NCBI RefSeq assembly: GCF_036711975.1 | Contig: NC_091966.1 | Coordinates: 39,501,501 to 39,565,500, forward strand | DNA: 64,000 nt | Direction: 5' to 3' | From: Onthophagus taurus | Lineage: Eukaryota > Arthropoda > Insecta > Coleoptera > Scarabaeidae | Shown here: piece by piece, positions 23,635-35,233 of the stretch | Numbering within the stretch: the first letter of the stretch is position 1 | Layout of the letters: every line of letters starts with the position of its first letter | The notes under the pieces: generated by a model | Seen by the model: the letters and a program-made list of their open reading frames with translations, nothing else | The model's database searches: none | Told to the model about the DNA's origin: nothing | Translations under genes and position numbers: made by a program

Positions 23635-23970
23635 TTGCTTTCTTTTTGTCTTGGTTTGCTTAGAATCTTTGTATATATTGCCCCTCTTCCCTTCCTGAAT
23701 CCCGTCTGCCCATCCGGCAACAATTCCCCCCTCTCCATTTCCTCTTCCAACCTCCCCAGCAGTATCTTTGCATAAATTTTGAAAGTTGAGTCCAACAGGG
23801 TGATCCCTCTATAATTGCTCACCACCCTTTTTATACAGTGGCCATATTATCCCCATCCTCCACCTGTCCGGAAACCTCTCCCCTATCCATACGTCGTTTA
23901 TTATCTTCCATAGCTTCTTCTTCACTGTCTTCGTCGCCTCTAACCATGCCTCAAGCTTAGAATCTTTGTT
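23635..23970 (-). pseudogene. R1-type LINE reverse-transcriptase fragment
   Basis: On the minus strand, WKIINDVWIGERFPDRWRMG continues as IIWPLYKKG. After a +1 frameshift near 23823 it reads VSNYRGITLLDSTFKIYAKI and ends near GQTGFRKGRG. This is the N-terminal part of an R1/RTE-like reverse-transcriptase domain (the NYRGI and QxGFRKGRG blocks). Orientation is opposite to the LINE 3' end at 22516-23425, so it is a separate insertion or a rearranged piece. Confidence 0.8.
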
Positions 23971-25800
23971 AATCATTGTAAATCAAACTATATGATTGTG
24001 TCCAATTTCATGGTCAAACTCGTAGTCGGTGATGGTAAGTTAGCTTTGTCAATTTTCACTTTTAGAATTACTTCAGTCTTTGTTTTCTTCAAAATTGAAA
24101 ACATCAAAATGATTGGTGAATTTTCCCGATACAATTGAAACTATAAAAAGCGTTCTTTTTCTCTTCCTTTTTTGTATTGAACCAATATTATGCTACAGAT
24201 GACACAGCACGCATTGGGAGCTCACTGCTTGTTGTGGTTTCCGATTAAAACATCAAATTCCTCAAATAGACATTTTTCTCATTTGCAGAAAATAGTTTGC
24301 GTTGTGACTTCATTTCTAAAAGTGAAAGAATTTTTCACTTCATCTATAAAAATCAGTATTACTTAGAATTTTAGTCTTGCAGATATTGCGTCTGTCTTTG
24401 CAGAATGTTTGATTTGAATTTTATCTGTAATCAAGTTCTCTCGGGAAACGTGGAGCTAAGATCAGGTATTTCTCTCGTTGGATTAATCAGCCACATAGGG
24501 TATCAGCGATTCAAAGTTTTTACAGGAGTCTCGGACATGGACAGAAATTAGGCAACGAAAAGTGAGGAACAGAATAAAAAAGAAGTTAATTCTTTAAATA
24601 TCTGGCGTCGTTCTAAGATACTTTCCATATCTTAACACATTCTTTGAGTCTAACACATTGAGAAAAAGTGATGGTGTCCTAAGTGAACCCCTTCTTTGGC
24701 CATTAACCTTCACAGTTCATCTTCCAATTTATTCCCACGCTCTAGCCCACGTGTGATATACAGCATTTTATCTACGGCTGCTAAAAATTACTAAAAAATC
24801 AATTTCTTTAGAAAAGTCTATTTGACATTTATAAAAATACTTTCAAATGATTGTTGACAATTTTGAATTGTCAGTTTCAACAACATGTTTACTCATCTGG
24901 AATAAGTGTTTTGAAATGTAAAAACATAACAATTAATGTTTATAATAAATAGTATTGTTTCTCTGTAAGTAGATAGCACTTTTTCTTTTGTATTGTTGCT
25001 CGTTTCAATAAATTAAGTCTGTTCTGATTAGGCTAAAAATGCGTTACGTAATGAAACCAGTGCGGTAATGAACTTCATTACGTAACTCAAATCACCTCAA
25101 ATGAGTGCGGTAATGATGACTTATCCAAGCAGTCGTAGATAAAAGAATTTTACGTTAATTTTCTAGTTTTTAGATAAAATTTTCAAAGTTGTAACTTTAT
25201 TTTTTTTCCAAAGATTTTTTTTATACGTTTCTTAAACGTTCACTTTTTTCTTTCAAGTAACATTTTTTTTTTGAACATGTTTTATATGGTTACTGATCTC
25301 TCTTTTCACGATAGGAGCGGTTGTAAAAATGCTTCCTTGTCTGAAAGAGTTAACAGTACAGGAAGCAAAACTGTCCGGTTGAGAAATATGCCACTTTCAA
25401 ATACACTTTAAGCGACTCTTCCAGAACTTGTAACGCTCCTTTCAACAATATATGCTCATTTTTTGATACATTCTTACATTTCTATCTTATTACATCATTG
25501 AACAAAGTAACAATTTTTATTAGTATAAGAATTATATATAAACTTTTTATCCCTAAACATTTTAAAGATTGTTTTTATTCAACATACACAAGCATGAATA
25601 AAACACAATGTTAATGAATACAAATGTTACACCTTAGAAGCCTTTAATAACAGATAAGTTAAAAATAAAAAAGAACTTTCAATATCGTTAGTTTAGATCA
25701 TCTCTTCATCTGAGAGCAGAGGTATTGAATTTCACCGATGTTCAATAAAATGTACTTAATTGTAGTTACTTCCCCACTTCCGCTGGATGTCTCTTCTCCC
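23971..25800. other. Intergenic, no gene
   Basis: AT-rich DNA. A short direct duplication of ATGAAACCAGTGCGGTAATGA-like sequence lies near 25045-25115 (GTGCGGTAATGA occurs twice). No domain-bearing open frame. Confidence 0.4.
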
Positions 25801-25815
25801 CGTATATATAAAGTT
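25800..25815 (+). promoter_or_regulatory. TATA box of small secreted gene A
   Basis: CGTATATATAAAGTTCC puts a good TATAWAAG motif at 25803-25811, about 95 bp before the ATG at 25900. That spacing allows a short 5' UTR. The paralogue at 37291 has a TATA motif at almost the same distance. Confidence 0.6.
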
Positions 25816-25899
25816 CCGGACATTCTTTCGAACTCGTTTCTTCGATAGTGGAGAAACGTGTGGTGAACTTGACATTGCGACATTGAGAGTTGAGCCGAG

Positions 25900-26627
25900 A
25901 TGAAATTAATACCAGTAAGTTCTTCAATATTTCTCAATTTATCAACAAAAAAATTTATTTTAATAATTTTCTAATTTCTTAATTTTATTTTAGACCATTT
26001 TCGTTGCTGTCACAATTATTTATTTATTAAAATGTATTAAAATTGTTGATGCCATCCCAACAAGGTAATTTATTTTTATAGATTAGAAGTTATAACAAAT
26101 TCTTTCTAACAAAAAAAAATTTTTTTGAAAAATCGATTTGTTAAAAGAAAGTTAAGATAATTGATCAATCCCAAAAGGTATTATGGTTTATTTTTAAACC
26201 AGTTTAGAGTGATTGCATTTGAAGTGAAAATAAAACACGTTAATTGACGACATAAAGTGATGTTATAAAATGTTGTTTTCAACTATAAGCGGTTGTAGCA
26301 GATGTTAATGGTTTGAAAGAAAGCAACATAAAACAACATTTTTTCAGGTTTCACTTTACTCGATTGTTCGATTCGAATGAAACTTGAATGATTTATTAAT
26401 TTAAACATTTTAAATCGTTTTAATTACTTAACGTTATATTTAATTATGATTTTAGGGTAAAAATTCACGTCCCAACAAAAATAAAAAAAGTTTATATTAC
26501 AAAATATGTAACCATTCCCGAACATCACCATTACTTTCATGAAAAAGAGAATGAACCGGAAGAAATGTCGGATCATGATCACATGTTTACGTCGTCGGAT
26601 TTGCATGGATTTTCTTCGTATGATTGA
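25900..26627 (+). CDS. Small secreted protein A (signal peptide, His/acid-rich tail)
   Basis: Three exons, 25900-25914 (phase 0), 25994-26064 (phase 2) and 26456-26627, give an 85-aa protein; every border is GT-AG. It begins MKLIPTIFVAVTIIYLLKCI, a signal peptide likely cut after VDA. The mature part starts IPTRVKIHVPTKIKKVYITK and has a HHHYFHEKENEPEE stretch, then a Ser/Asp-rich end. I do not recognise a named family; a small secreted or cuticle-associated, possibly metal-binding role is only a guess. A TATA box precedes it and AATAAA follows at 26748-26753. Its layout matches gene B at 37291-37824: a tiny exon 1, a 71-nt exon 2, the same phases and an IHVP motif. Confidence 0.75.
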
Positions 26628-26888
26628 TAAAAACGTTTAGGAGTGTTTGTTTTTGAAATTTTTAAGTTGTTATAAGTTGTTGACAAATATTTAGAATTTA
26701 AGGATTAAGAACTAAGTACCTCTATTAAGTTTAAGTACGTTTTTAATAATAAATAATTTTATTTTTCGTTGTACATAATTGTATATTTTGAAATTTTTTT
26801 GCAAAAGTTACGCATCAAAGAGAGATCGTAGATGTGCAAAAGGTAAGTACGCTATTTTTTTTATAGAAAAAGATCAATGACCGTATAT
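26628..26888 (+). other. 3' UTR of gene A with poly(A) signal at 26748-26753
   Basis: AATAAA at 26748-26753 lies 121 bp after the stop codon. Past it the sequence is unremarkable up to the first MITE copy at 26889. Confidence 0.5.
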
Positions 26889-27032
26889 AACAGTGTTGTC
26901 CACTAATTTTTGATTCGGACTCTTTCGACCGAAGGGTTTAAAGTAACTTTCCTTTTTTTTTGCTCTGAGGCCCAGATATAGATATTTCAGATTCATGCTT
27001 TTTTTTTGGCAATCGACGTTATGGTCACCACT
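26889..27032 (+). mobile_element. CAGTG-ended MITE, left copy next to the 173-bp array
   Basis: Starts CAGTGTTGTCCACTAATTTT and ends GACGTTATGGTCACCACTG, imperfect inverted termini of hAT-like look (CAGTG...CACTG). The interior ACCGAAGGGTTTAAAGTAAC is shared with the right copy at 29469. Both copies are in the same orientation. Confidence 0.6.
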
Positions 27033-29468
27033 GATTTAGAGCTTATAAATAAAAAATGGTAACAATTGGGTTCAATCTTTTTATGGATCTAGTCTTTATG
27101 GTCCATTACTAAGGTTTTATGTATAAAAAGTTTTTCCCCATTGCCTTTAGTTTTTGAGTTATAATTGAGTTAATTTTCGAAAATCAACAATTTTGATGTT
27201 TAATCGATTTAGAGCTTATAAATAAAAAATGGTAATAATTGGGTTCAATCTTGTTATGGATTTAGTCTTTATGGCCCATTACTAAGGTTTTATATATAAA
27301 AAGTATTTCCGCATCGCTTTTAGTTTTTGAGTTATAATTGAGTTAATTTTCGAAAATCAACAATTTTGATGTTTAATCGATTTAGAGCTTATAAATAAAA
27401 AATAGTAATAATTGGTTTCAATCTTGTTATGGATTTAGTTTTTATGGCCCATTACTAAGGTTTTATGTGCAAAAAGTATTTCCCTATTGCTTTTAGTTTT
27501 TGAGTTATAATTGAGTTAATTTTCGAAAATCAACAATTTTGATGTTTAATCGATTTAGAGTTTGTAAATAAAAAATGGTAATAATTGGGTTCAATCTTGT
27601 TATGGATTTAGTCTTTATGGCCCATTACTAAGGTTTTATGTATAAAAAGTATTTTCCCATCGCTTTTAGTTTTTGAGTTATAATTAGTTAATTTTCGAAA
27701 ATCAACTATTTTGATGTTTAATCGATTTAGAGCTTGTAAATAAAAAATGGTAATCATTGGGTTCAATCTTGTTATGGATTTAGTCTTTATGGCCCATTAC
27801 TAAGGTTTTATGTATAAAAAGTATTTCCCCATCGCTTTTAGTTTTTGAGTTATTACAATTGAGTTAATTTTCGAAAATCAACAATTTTGATGTTTAATCG
27901 ATTTAGAGCTTATAAATAAAAAATGGTAATAATTGGGTTCAATCTTGTTATAGATTTAGTTTTTATGGCCCATTACTAAGGTTTTATGTATAAAAAGTAT
28001 TTCCCTATTGCTTTTAGTTTTTGAGTTATAATTGAGTTAATTTTCGAAAATCAACAATTTTGATGTTTAATCGATTTAGAGCTTATAAATAAAAAATGGT
28101 AATAATTGGGTTCAATCTTGTTATGGATTTAATCTTTATGGCCCATTACTAAGGTTTTATATATAAAAAGTATTTCCGCAGCGCTTTTAGTTTTTGAGTT
28201 ATAATTGAGTTAATTTTCGAAAATCAACAATTTTGATGTTTAATCGATTTAGAGCTTATAAATAAAAAATAGTAATAATTGGGTTCAATCTTGTTATGGA
28301 TTCAGTTTTTATGGCCCATTACTAAGGTTTTATGTATAAAAAGTATTTCCCCATTGCTTTTAGTTTTTGAGTTATAATTGAGTTAATTTTTGAAAATCAA
28401 CAATAATGATGTTTAATCGATTTAGAGCTTATAAATAAAAAATAGTAATAATTGGTTTCAATCTTGTTAAGGATTTAGTTTTTATGGCCCATTACTAAGG
28501 TTTTATGTATAAAAAGTATTTCCCTATTGCTTTTAGTTTTTGAGTTATAATTGAGTTAATTTTCGAAAATCGACAATTTTGATGTTTAATCGATTTAGAG
28601 CTTGTAAATAAAAAATGGTAATAATTAGGTTCAATCTTGTTATGGATTTAGTCTTTATGGCCCATTACTAAGGTTTTATGTATAAAAAGTATTTCCCCAT
28701 CGCTTTTAGTTTTTGAGTTATTACAATTGAGTTAATTTTCGAAAATCAACAATTTTGATGTTTAATCGATTTAGAGCTTATAAATAAGAAATAGTAATAA
28801 TTGGGTTCAATATTGTTATAGATTTAGTTTTTATGGCCCATTACTAAGGTTTTATGTACAAAAAGTATTTCCCTATTGCTTTTAGTTTTTGAGTTATAAT
28901 TGAGTTAATTTTCGAAAATCAACAATTTTGATGTTTAATCGATTTAGAGCTTATAAATAAAAAATAGTAATAATTGGGTTCAATCTTTTTATGGATCTAG
29001 TCTTTATGGTCCATTACTAAGGTTTTATGTATAAAAAGTATTTCCCCATCGCTTTTAGTTTTTGGGTTAAAATTGAGTTAATTTTCGCAAATCAACAATT
29101 TTGATGTTTAATCGATTTAGAGCTTATAAATAAAAAATAGTACTAATTGAGTTCAATCTTGTTATGGATTTAGTCTTTATGGCCCATTACTAAGGTTTTA
29201 TGTATAAAAAGTATTTTCCCATCACTTTTAGTTTTTGAGTTATAATTGAGTTAATTTTCGAAAATCAACAATTTTGATGTTTAATCGATTTAGAGCTTAT
29301 AAATACAAAATGGTGATAATTGGGTTCAATCTTGTTATGGATCTAGTCTTTATGGTCCATTACTAAGGTTTTATGTATAAAAAGTATTTCTCCAACGCTT
29401 TTAGTTTTTGAGTTATGATTGAGTTAATTTTCGAAAATCAACAATTTTGACGTTTAATCGATTTAGAG
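27033..29468 (+). repeat. 173-bp satellite array, about 14 monomers
   Basis: The landmark CGATTTAGAG recurs at 27204, 27378, 27551, 27723, 27899, 28072, 28245, 28418, 28591, 28767, 28940, 29113, 29286 and 29459. Spacing is 172-176 and mostly 173 bp. Copies are highly alike, with a TTACAA insertion variant in two of them (27853, 28713), which suggests segmental expansion. Each contains TCGCTTTTAGTTTTTGAG or a close form, also found inverted in the 181-bp satellite. The array runs exactly between two direct copies of a CAGTG-ended MITE. Confidence 0.93.
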
Positions 29469-29659
29469 CAGTAGTGTCCACTAATTTTTGATCAAAATCG
29501 ACTTTTTATATAAATGTCTTGCCAAGATCGACCGAAGGGTTTAAAGTAACCTTCCTTTTTTTTTGCTCTGAGGCTCAAATATTAGATATTTCAGATTCAT
29601 GATTTTCTTGGCGATCGACTCAAAACTGCTTTGCGATCGACGTTATAGACACCACTGGT
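29469..29659 (+). mobile_element. CAGTG-ended MITE, right copy next to the 173-bp array
   Basis: Begins CAGTAGTGTCCACTAATTTT and ends GACGTTATAGACACCACTG. It has about 45 bp more interior than the left copy (an extra TCGACTTTTTATATAAATG near 29498 and a GATCGACTCAAAACTGC near 29612). Same orientation as the left copy. Confidence 0.6.
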
Positions 29660-31149
29660 ATATAAAGATGTCACATTTGGTTACTAACATCAATGAAGTT
29701 ATGTTTGTAATGTAAGGATTTCGCCAAGAATGCTTACATAACATCAATGTATTCCTTATTGTAAATATGATTGAAGATATCATATAAATTTGATATTTGT
29801 CTTTGCTTGTTTATTTATATATAACATTTTGGTTATAACATTGGCCAAAAATAGAATCGTAGAATGGTTCAAGTGGTATTGTTGAAGTGTTGGGAGGTTT
29901 ACAAGAAGATGTATTATTTCATCACATCTGCAACATAGCAACACAGCCCACACCTCAAGTGAAGAACTCGTCTCTAACCTAGACCTCTAACCTTCTTCAG
30001 AGCCTTCTTTGTTAAAACCTGTACAATCAGGTAACCACAGAAAGGTGATGTTAACTTGAGTATGAGAGGGAAAATAAGATTTACGGGTTTCAGCCTACAG
30101 GAGAAGAATCCAAATTCGATACTCAATCAAGGTTTGACTATCTTTTGTATATTGATCCCTTGACTGTTAAGTCAACAAGAAAGGGAATTTATCTTTTTCA
30201 GATATACAGGATAGATGGAACCAAAGGTAAATACTAATGCTGCAAAAAGGTAGTGTGTGGACAAGTTGTACTAATTACGTTGTACATTGATATAACCATT
30301 AAAGAAATACCAGGGACAGTTAGAAGAGTTTTAGTCAGTCAGGAATCCTACAAGAAAAGGATCCCAACCTTACTCTATTCTAGTTGAGTTGGGTTGAGTT
30401 AAGTTGAATAGAATGACTCATATCTTATTATTAAAGTGAGGTTTTCAGAAATTATTAATTAAATTAAATTTGTTAATTGTGATTAGGTTTCGGCTATTAA
30501 GCTTTTCAAATAAATTTAAAATCACATTCTATATTTGAGGTAATATAACGTTCTATGCCAAAGGTTCGTTAATCTTTAACACCACTTAAATGTCATTGAT
30601 GTCATTAAGCCGTCAAATAGCCAATGTTATAGCCAAATTATTATTAGTTACCTATTGATGAAACCAAAGACTTATTATGGTCTATTGAAAACAGATGCAA
30701 AAATTTCCAACTTTATACTAGTACAATTCTCCACGATTATGTAAATAAATATTTAACATTTGAAAACGTTTTGAAAATCGTAAACTTTATTCGAGTAAAT
30801 GTCGAAATTCATCGTCAGTTCAAGAATTTTTTAAAAGAATTAACTAAAACCAATTGACAGACTTTGATTAGAGTTGATTAGATTTGAATCAAAACTTTCT
30901 CAAAATGATCTGGGGTCAAAAACTGGGATGTAGTGGCTAGCGGAAGGAGGGCAGAAGGGAAGCGGGTAAAAGCCCTAACGAGAAGAATGTTGTAGGAAAA
31001 TGGACGGTATTGAATAGGGATGTTGCTTATCGTGGTTTAAACACATAAAGGCTTAGTTGGAGTTGAAGAACAGCTATAGGTGTGGTGGTTGCGAGCGAAG
31101 AGAAAGTGCTTGTGAAGGAGTTTACGGGTAAAATATATATGGCGAAAGG
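29660..31149. other. Intergenic, no gene
   Basis: No domain-bearing frame. TTGAGTTGGGTTGAGTTAAG at about 30384 is a degenerate TTGGG-type run. A tract of different, GC-richer composition begins near 30930 and leads into the LINE piece. Confidence 0.4.
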
Positions 31150-31580
31150 AGCGCCCGGATAGTGTGGGGTTGGGGCTCATGATTGGATCCCCGATCCACT
31201 AAAAACCCCTTTCCTCGTCTTCCTCCGGAACCGCCAGAAGACATTTCTTTGGAGTTCTATCAAACTTCTTTTCTTCTTTCACCTCTTAAGTACTGGTCCC
31301 TCTTCTTTCGACACTCCATCCTTTATTCATACCTGGTTGAGGAGAGCTCGGAGCCCTCCCCTCTGATAATCGCCGTCCCTCTCACGTGGTCACTATTACC
31401 CATTGCTCTCTCCCTGTGTCTCACATACTCCTCCTTTATGGTGAGAATCTCCACAATCATTCTCGAAACGACATTCCACTTCCTCTCGCTGGCTAGCATC
31501 TGCTATATGACATTATCAGTGTTTAAAAGTACCCCGAGTTCGTTTTGGCACTTCTCTCTCAACCCAACCCAACCCAATAG
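31150..31580 (-). pseudogene. R1-clade LINE C-terminal fragment next to TTGGG repeats
   Basis: Read on the minus strand, a frame with two stops gives CQNELGVLLNTDNVI, then QMLASERKWNVVSRMIVEIL and TIKEEYVRHRERA. This is the charged tail that ends R1-clade ORF2 proteins, and it parallels the copy at 22516-23425. Directly upstream of the truncation point lie three TTGGG units (complement at 31559-31575). The 140-codon plus-strand frame at 31183 is a shadow of this. Confidence 0.6.
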
Positions 31581-31717
31581 CCCGACAGACTTCAGTTATC
31601 AATAAACTTTCACGAATTCAACGAGTAGCTGGATTGGCAATTTCTGGTGTGGAAAACACAACGCCAGCTCTAGCAATGGATGTTTTGCTTGGCCTACCTC
31701 CTTTGCATTTGCATATA

Positions 31718-32199
31718 CAGAGTGGTCCATTCCGACATTTCTCCGCCTTTGTCAATTTGATAATAGAATAACGCATAAAAAAACAAGAGTTCGTGGAATT
31801 GCTTATGTCGGCATTTTCAGAATATCGCTTTCAGAGACTTAATTGGTTGAATTGCTTTAAAATGTAACAGGTAAAACTAAATTTGCATAAAAACTGCTTA
31901 GCAACAAATTCTGGAATTCATTCAATCGTTTTACATTATAGCAAAGTGCTTAAACTAAGTCATTAAATCATGGATACTCTAAGTGTGGCAGAAAAAGTCG
32001 AAATGATTTTTATTTATGGAGAAAGTGACAGAAAAGTTGCTGATAGTGTAACTTTGTATCGAGAACGTTTTCCTGATCGAAATACACCTTCGAGAAGTAC
32101 CTTTTATAGAGTTGTGAATGATTTCACTAACACAGGAAATATCGAATCAAGAGATAATTTCGAGATAATCGCTTGTCTTACGTTAAGTGGACCATCCTG
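31718..32199 (+). mobile_element. Tc1/mariner-like MITE with CAGAGTGGTCCA termini
   Basis: CAGAGTGGTCCA on the left and TGGACCATCCTG on the right form imperfect inverted termini, with TA on both sides. Inside is the start of a transposase (31970-32165): MDTLSVAEKVEMIFIYGESD, then RSTFYRVVNDFTNTGNIESR. This is the N-terminal helix-turn-helix of the same transposase group as the remnant at 5643. No catalytic domain, so a deletion derivative. Confidence 0.75.
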
Positions 32200-32564
32200 T
32201 ATATATATATATACACTGACCGGCAAAAAAACCGGCCACTAAAATGTAGCCACAATTTCAAAGCTGGCTTACTCGCGAACCACTCATTCGATTTTGATGA
32301 TTCTTCTTTTGATCGAAAGGTTGATTCTTTTGTAATAATCCTGCGATAGAAATTTTTATTCGGATATTAATTTGAGCATATACGGGGTGCAAGAATGAGA
32401 AAACCTTTTTTTCTCGAAATTTGTAATACCCTGTGGGGTGCAACTGCTACAGCAGATGGTGTTAACTGGAATCAACGGAAGCCCAATCTTTTCTGAGCAT
32501 TTTGTTTTTTTATTCACTTTATTATCTCTGTTACTAACGAAGATGCAGTATATTAAAGCGATCG

Positions 32565-32690
32565 CCTGTGAAAACAAGACGAGTGACAATAGTAGCTGAT
32601 GACAGTTTTATTGTTCTAAGCAATCGTAGAACGACAGCTATAGAAGCTCGGTGTCGTCTTCAAATGGTGCATGTTGTTGATGTCAGGGAG
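32565..32690 (+). pseudogene. Inverted copy of part of the Tc1 helix-turn-helix region
   Basis: The plus strand reads RRVTIVADDSFIVLSNRRTT and then IEARCRLQMVH. This matches the minus-strand piece RRVTTAVDDRFIVLN...VETRHRLQMVH at about 33240-33360. The N-terminal domain is thus present twice, in opposite orientations, showing internal duplication of the element. Confidence 0.6.
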
Positions 32691-33511
32691 CAATTGCGGC
32701 AAACTCTTCTTCAAAAGCAATTCGTAACTCTTGAAGGTTGTCCGGTAGGACAGGACGATGACGAATGCGTCTCTCAAGTTGGTCCCAAAGATATTCGATA
32801 GGGTTAAGGTCCGGGCTGCACGCTAGCCACTCTATCCGTTCAATACCCTACTTCATCAAGATTTTCGTTAACCACACGTGCTACGTGCGGTCGCGCATTG
32901 TCATGCATTAGCATGAATACGTCACCAATAAAATGGGAATAGAACCTCCATGGAAAGGTACTCTTTCCGAAATTGTGCAGGTCGCAAACCTTTCATTACG
33001 ACGTCTCCACACTCATTCTCGACCATCAGGTGACCGGACACAAAATCGAGACGCGTCAGTGGAACAATGGGGTGAAGAGCACCTTACCCCATTGTTCCAT
33101 TCCCTAATTCATATGTACGCGCCCAAATTGAAGACGTGTTCGCCGATGTCTCTGGAGCAGCCGAGGTCTTTTGGCAGGTCTTCTTGCAGTCAGATCACTT
33201 TTATCAAGTCTTCGGCGAATAGTTCTTTCACTTACGACAACCCCATGCACCATTTGAAGACGATGCCGAGTTTCTACAGCTGTCGTGCTACGATTCCTCA
33301 GAGTGTTTAGAACAATAAATCGGTCATCAACTGCTGTTGTCACTCGTCTTCTACCGAAACCTTGCCGCCTAGTGAAATTTCCTGTTTCCACATATTGATT
33401 CCAGGCATCCTGAACTGTTGTTGGGGGTATACCCAACGTATGGGCAACGTATTGCTGACTTTTGCCATCCTCAATTAAAGTAACAATACGCGCAACATCA
33501 GTTACTGACAA
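32690..33511 (-). pseudogene. Broken Tc1-like transposase
   Basis: An intact N-terminal part runs from 33511 to 33104: MSVTDVARIVTLIEDGKSQQ, a second helix-turn-helix, then RRLDKSDLTARRPAKRPRL. The frame then breaks. Further on (about 32860-32690), pieces of the C-terminal catalytic end appear in shifted frames, including a CSPDLNPIEYLWDQL-like block with the last catalytic acid. The central DDE portion with the first two Asp residues is largely deleted. Confidence 0.75.
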
Positions 33512-34117
33512 CGGGATTGCTATTATGTTAAAAGACTGTACAAATCTTTAACAACTGTCAATTTACTATTCGAAACAAATGACATACGCTACCTAGCGCG
33601 CCACCTTAGATTTTTTTATGCTTGCTTGTCTTGTTTTTACAGGCGTTCGCTTTAAAACATTGCATCTTCGTTAGTAATAGAGATAATAGAGTGAATAAAA
33701 AAATAAGATCTTCAGAAAAGATTGGGCTTCCGTTGATTCCAGTTAACACCATCTGCTGTAGCAGTTGCAACCCACAGGGTATTAGAAATTTCGAGAAAAA
33801 AAAGTTTTTCTCATTCTTGCAGCCCGTATATGCTCAAATTAATATCCGAATAAAAATTTCTATCGCAGGATTATTACAAAAGAATCAACCTTTCGATCAA
33901 AAAAAGAATCATCAAAATCGAATGCGCGGTTCGCGAGAAAGCCAGCTTTGAAGTGTTGGCTAATTTAAAGTGGCCGGTTTTTTATGCCGGTTAGTTTATA
34001 TATATGTTGTTATGGTCTTATTTTAAACAATTTTCTAAGTGCCAAAAACTGATTTAGTATGTAGCTGACCGCTTTAATACAACATATTCTGATCGCCAAC
34101 TCATTAGCCAAAGTATC

Positions 34118-34306
34118 TTGAAGTGTGGCTTCCCATATGTTTCAGGGGAGGTTCAACAAAATGTAGTTTTGGATGTGCAAGAAAACCCTTGCCTTACTGT
34201 AAGGAGTATTGGGTCTAATTTGGACATTAGTAAATCAACGGTTCACAAAATTTTAAAACCCGCAAAATATCATTCCCATAAAGTACACCTTATTCACGAG
34301 CAATGA
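34118..34306 (+). pseudogene. Mariner-like transposase fragment (second helix-turn-helix)
   Basis: A 62-codon frame has EVQQNVVLDVQENPCLTVRS, then ISKSTVHKILKPAKYHSHKV. This is the second DNA-binding region of the transposase family whose N-termini lie at 31970 and 5643. It has no inverted termini that I could pair, and no catalytic domain follows. Confidence 0.65.
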
Positions 34307-34339
34307 ATCGTAGCTTTTGCAACAACAATTTTGCTACGA

Positions 34340-34615
34340 TGACAAGGACTTTACCAAAAAGGTCTTGTCCAAAAGAATGCTATACTTTTTGTTATACGTT
34401 TTAATTAAATGCGAAAAAATATGTTGACTTTGATAAAAGTTATTGGTACCTAGCGTTTTCCGTTTTCGAGTTATTCTGATTTGAAGTATTTTTTGGCAAA
34501 TTTTATTATGCTCTTTAAAACTCCATATCTCAGCCAATGTTCATTCAAAGCTCTACATTGGCACGAGCTACAAGGTATGGTGCACGGTGAAATTTGATAA
34601 TGTTATCAATCGGTG
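34340..34615 (+). repeat. Interior piece of the MITE family found at 61476
   Basis: AATATGTTGACTTTGATAAA, then GGTACCTAGCG and CATATCTCAGCC, match 61693-61840 in the same orientation with moderate divergence. The terminal CAGGGTGTCTC is absent here, so this is an internal fragment. Confidence 0.65.
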
Positions 34616-35233
34616 TACAATAGATCTTAGAGATCGCGGTACAAGGTTGGTTGGTCCACCTACTCGATATATACTTTATGTAATGTAATGTAATATTGCT
34701 TATATTTGACTTACCCTGTAATAATAATTTTGTTTGGATAGTTTGATCCGAATTATACTAAACGTTGAGGTATAATACCCGAAATAGTTTCATGTAAACA
34801 AATAAAACAATTTATTTTATAAATTTCCTGAAAATGCAGCTGACGCTTTCACCATTTTATAGCAGAATCTTCCACTTTAGCACGTAACCAGAATACGACT
34901 GTTATACAAAAAATTTTCGAAAGAAATTTTATTTCTCTTACACAATTCACATTTTTACATAACTTGTTTACAACATTTTTGAATATAGTTCATTATGATT
35001 CATCTAAATTGTAAGAAAGTAAAAAATGATTCTCTAAAGAACCAGTTAATAATTTAAATTACATCACACCACAAACTTTAGTTACTTAATTAACAACATA
35101 ATTTAGTCAATTACACCTTTTAACTTCTCCCAAAACCCATAAATATTTATAAGTTCGAACGGGATTTGAGAAAGTTATTTATAACTTTTCATATAAGTAA
35201 TAAACATCATCTAATTAAACTTTTATTTATATA
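34616..35233. other. Intergenic, no gene
   Basis: AT-rich, no supported feature. Confidence 0.35.

Larger units (their letters stand above)
32214..33996. mobile_element. Tc1-like element with long inverted repeats (~340 bp)
   Basis: Ends CACTGACCGGCAAAAAAACC and GGTTTTTTATGCCGGTTAGT are bordered by TA/TATA tracts. The inverted arms run inward about 340 bp each (32214-32555 and 33650-33996), pairing for instance TTGATCGAAAGGTTGATTC with its complement. Inside lie Tc1 transposase pieces in conflicting orientations. It is therefore a rearranged, inactive copy that has inserted at, or beside, the right end of the MITE at 31718. Confidence 0.8.

Noticed and set aside
27033-29468. CRISPR array
   Set aside because: Repeats are 173 bp head to tail with no short repeats and unique spacers, and the DNA is eukaryotic; it is a satellite.
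31183-31605. 140-codon plus-strand frame rich in Leu/Ser/Pro with apparent membrane segments
   Set aside because: It is the antisense of an R1-clade LINE tail, whose minus-strand reading has recognisable motifs.
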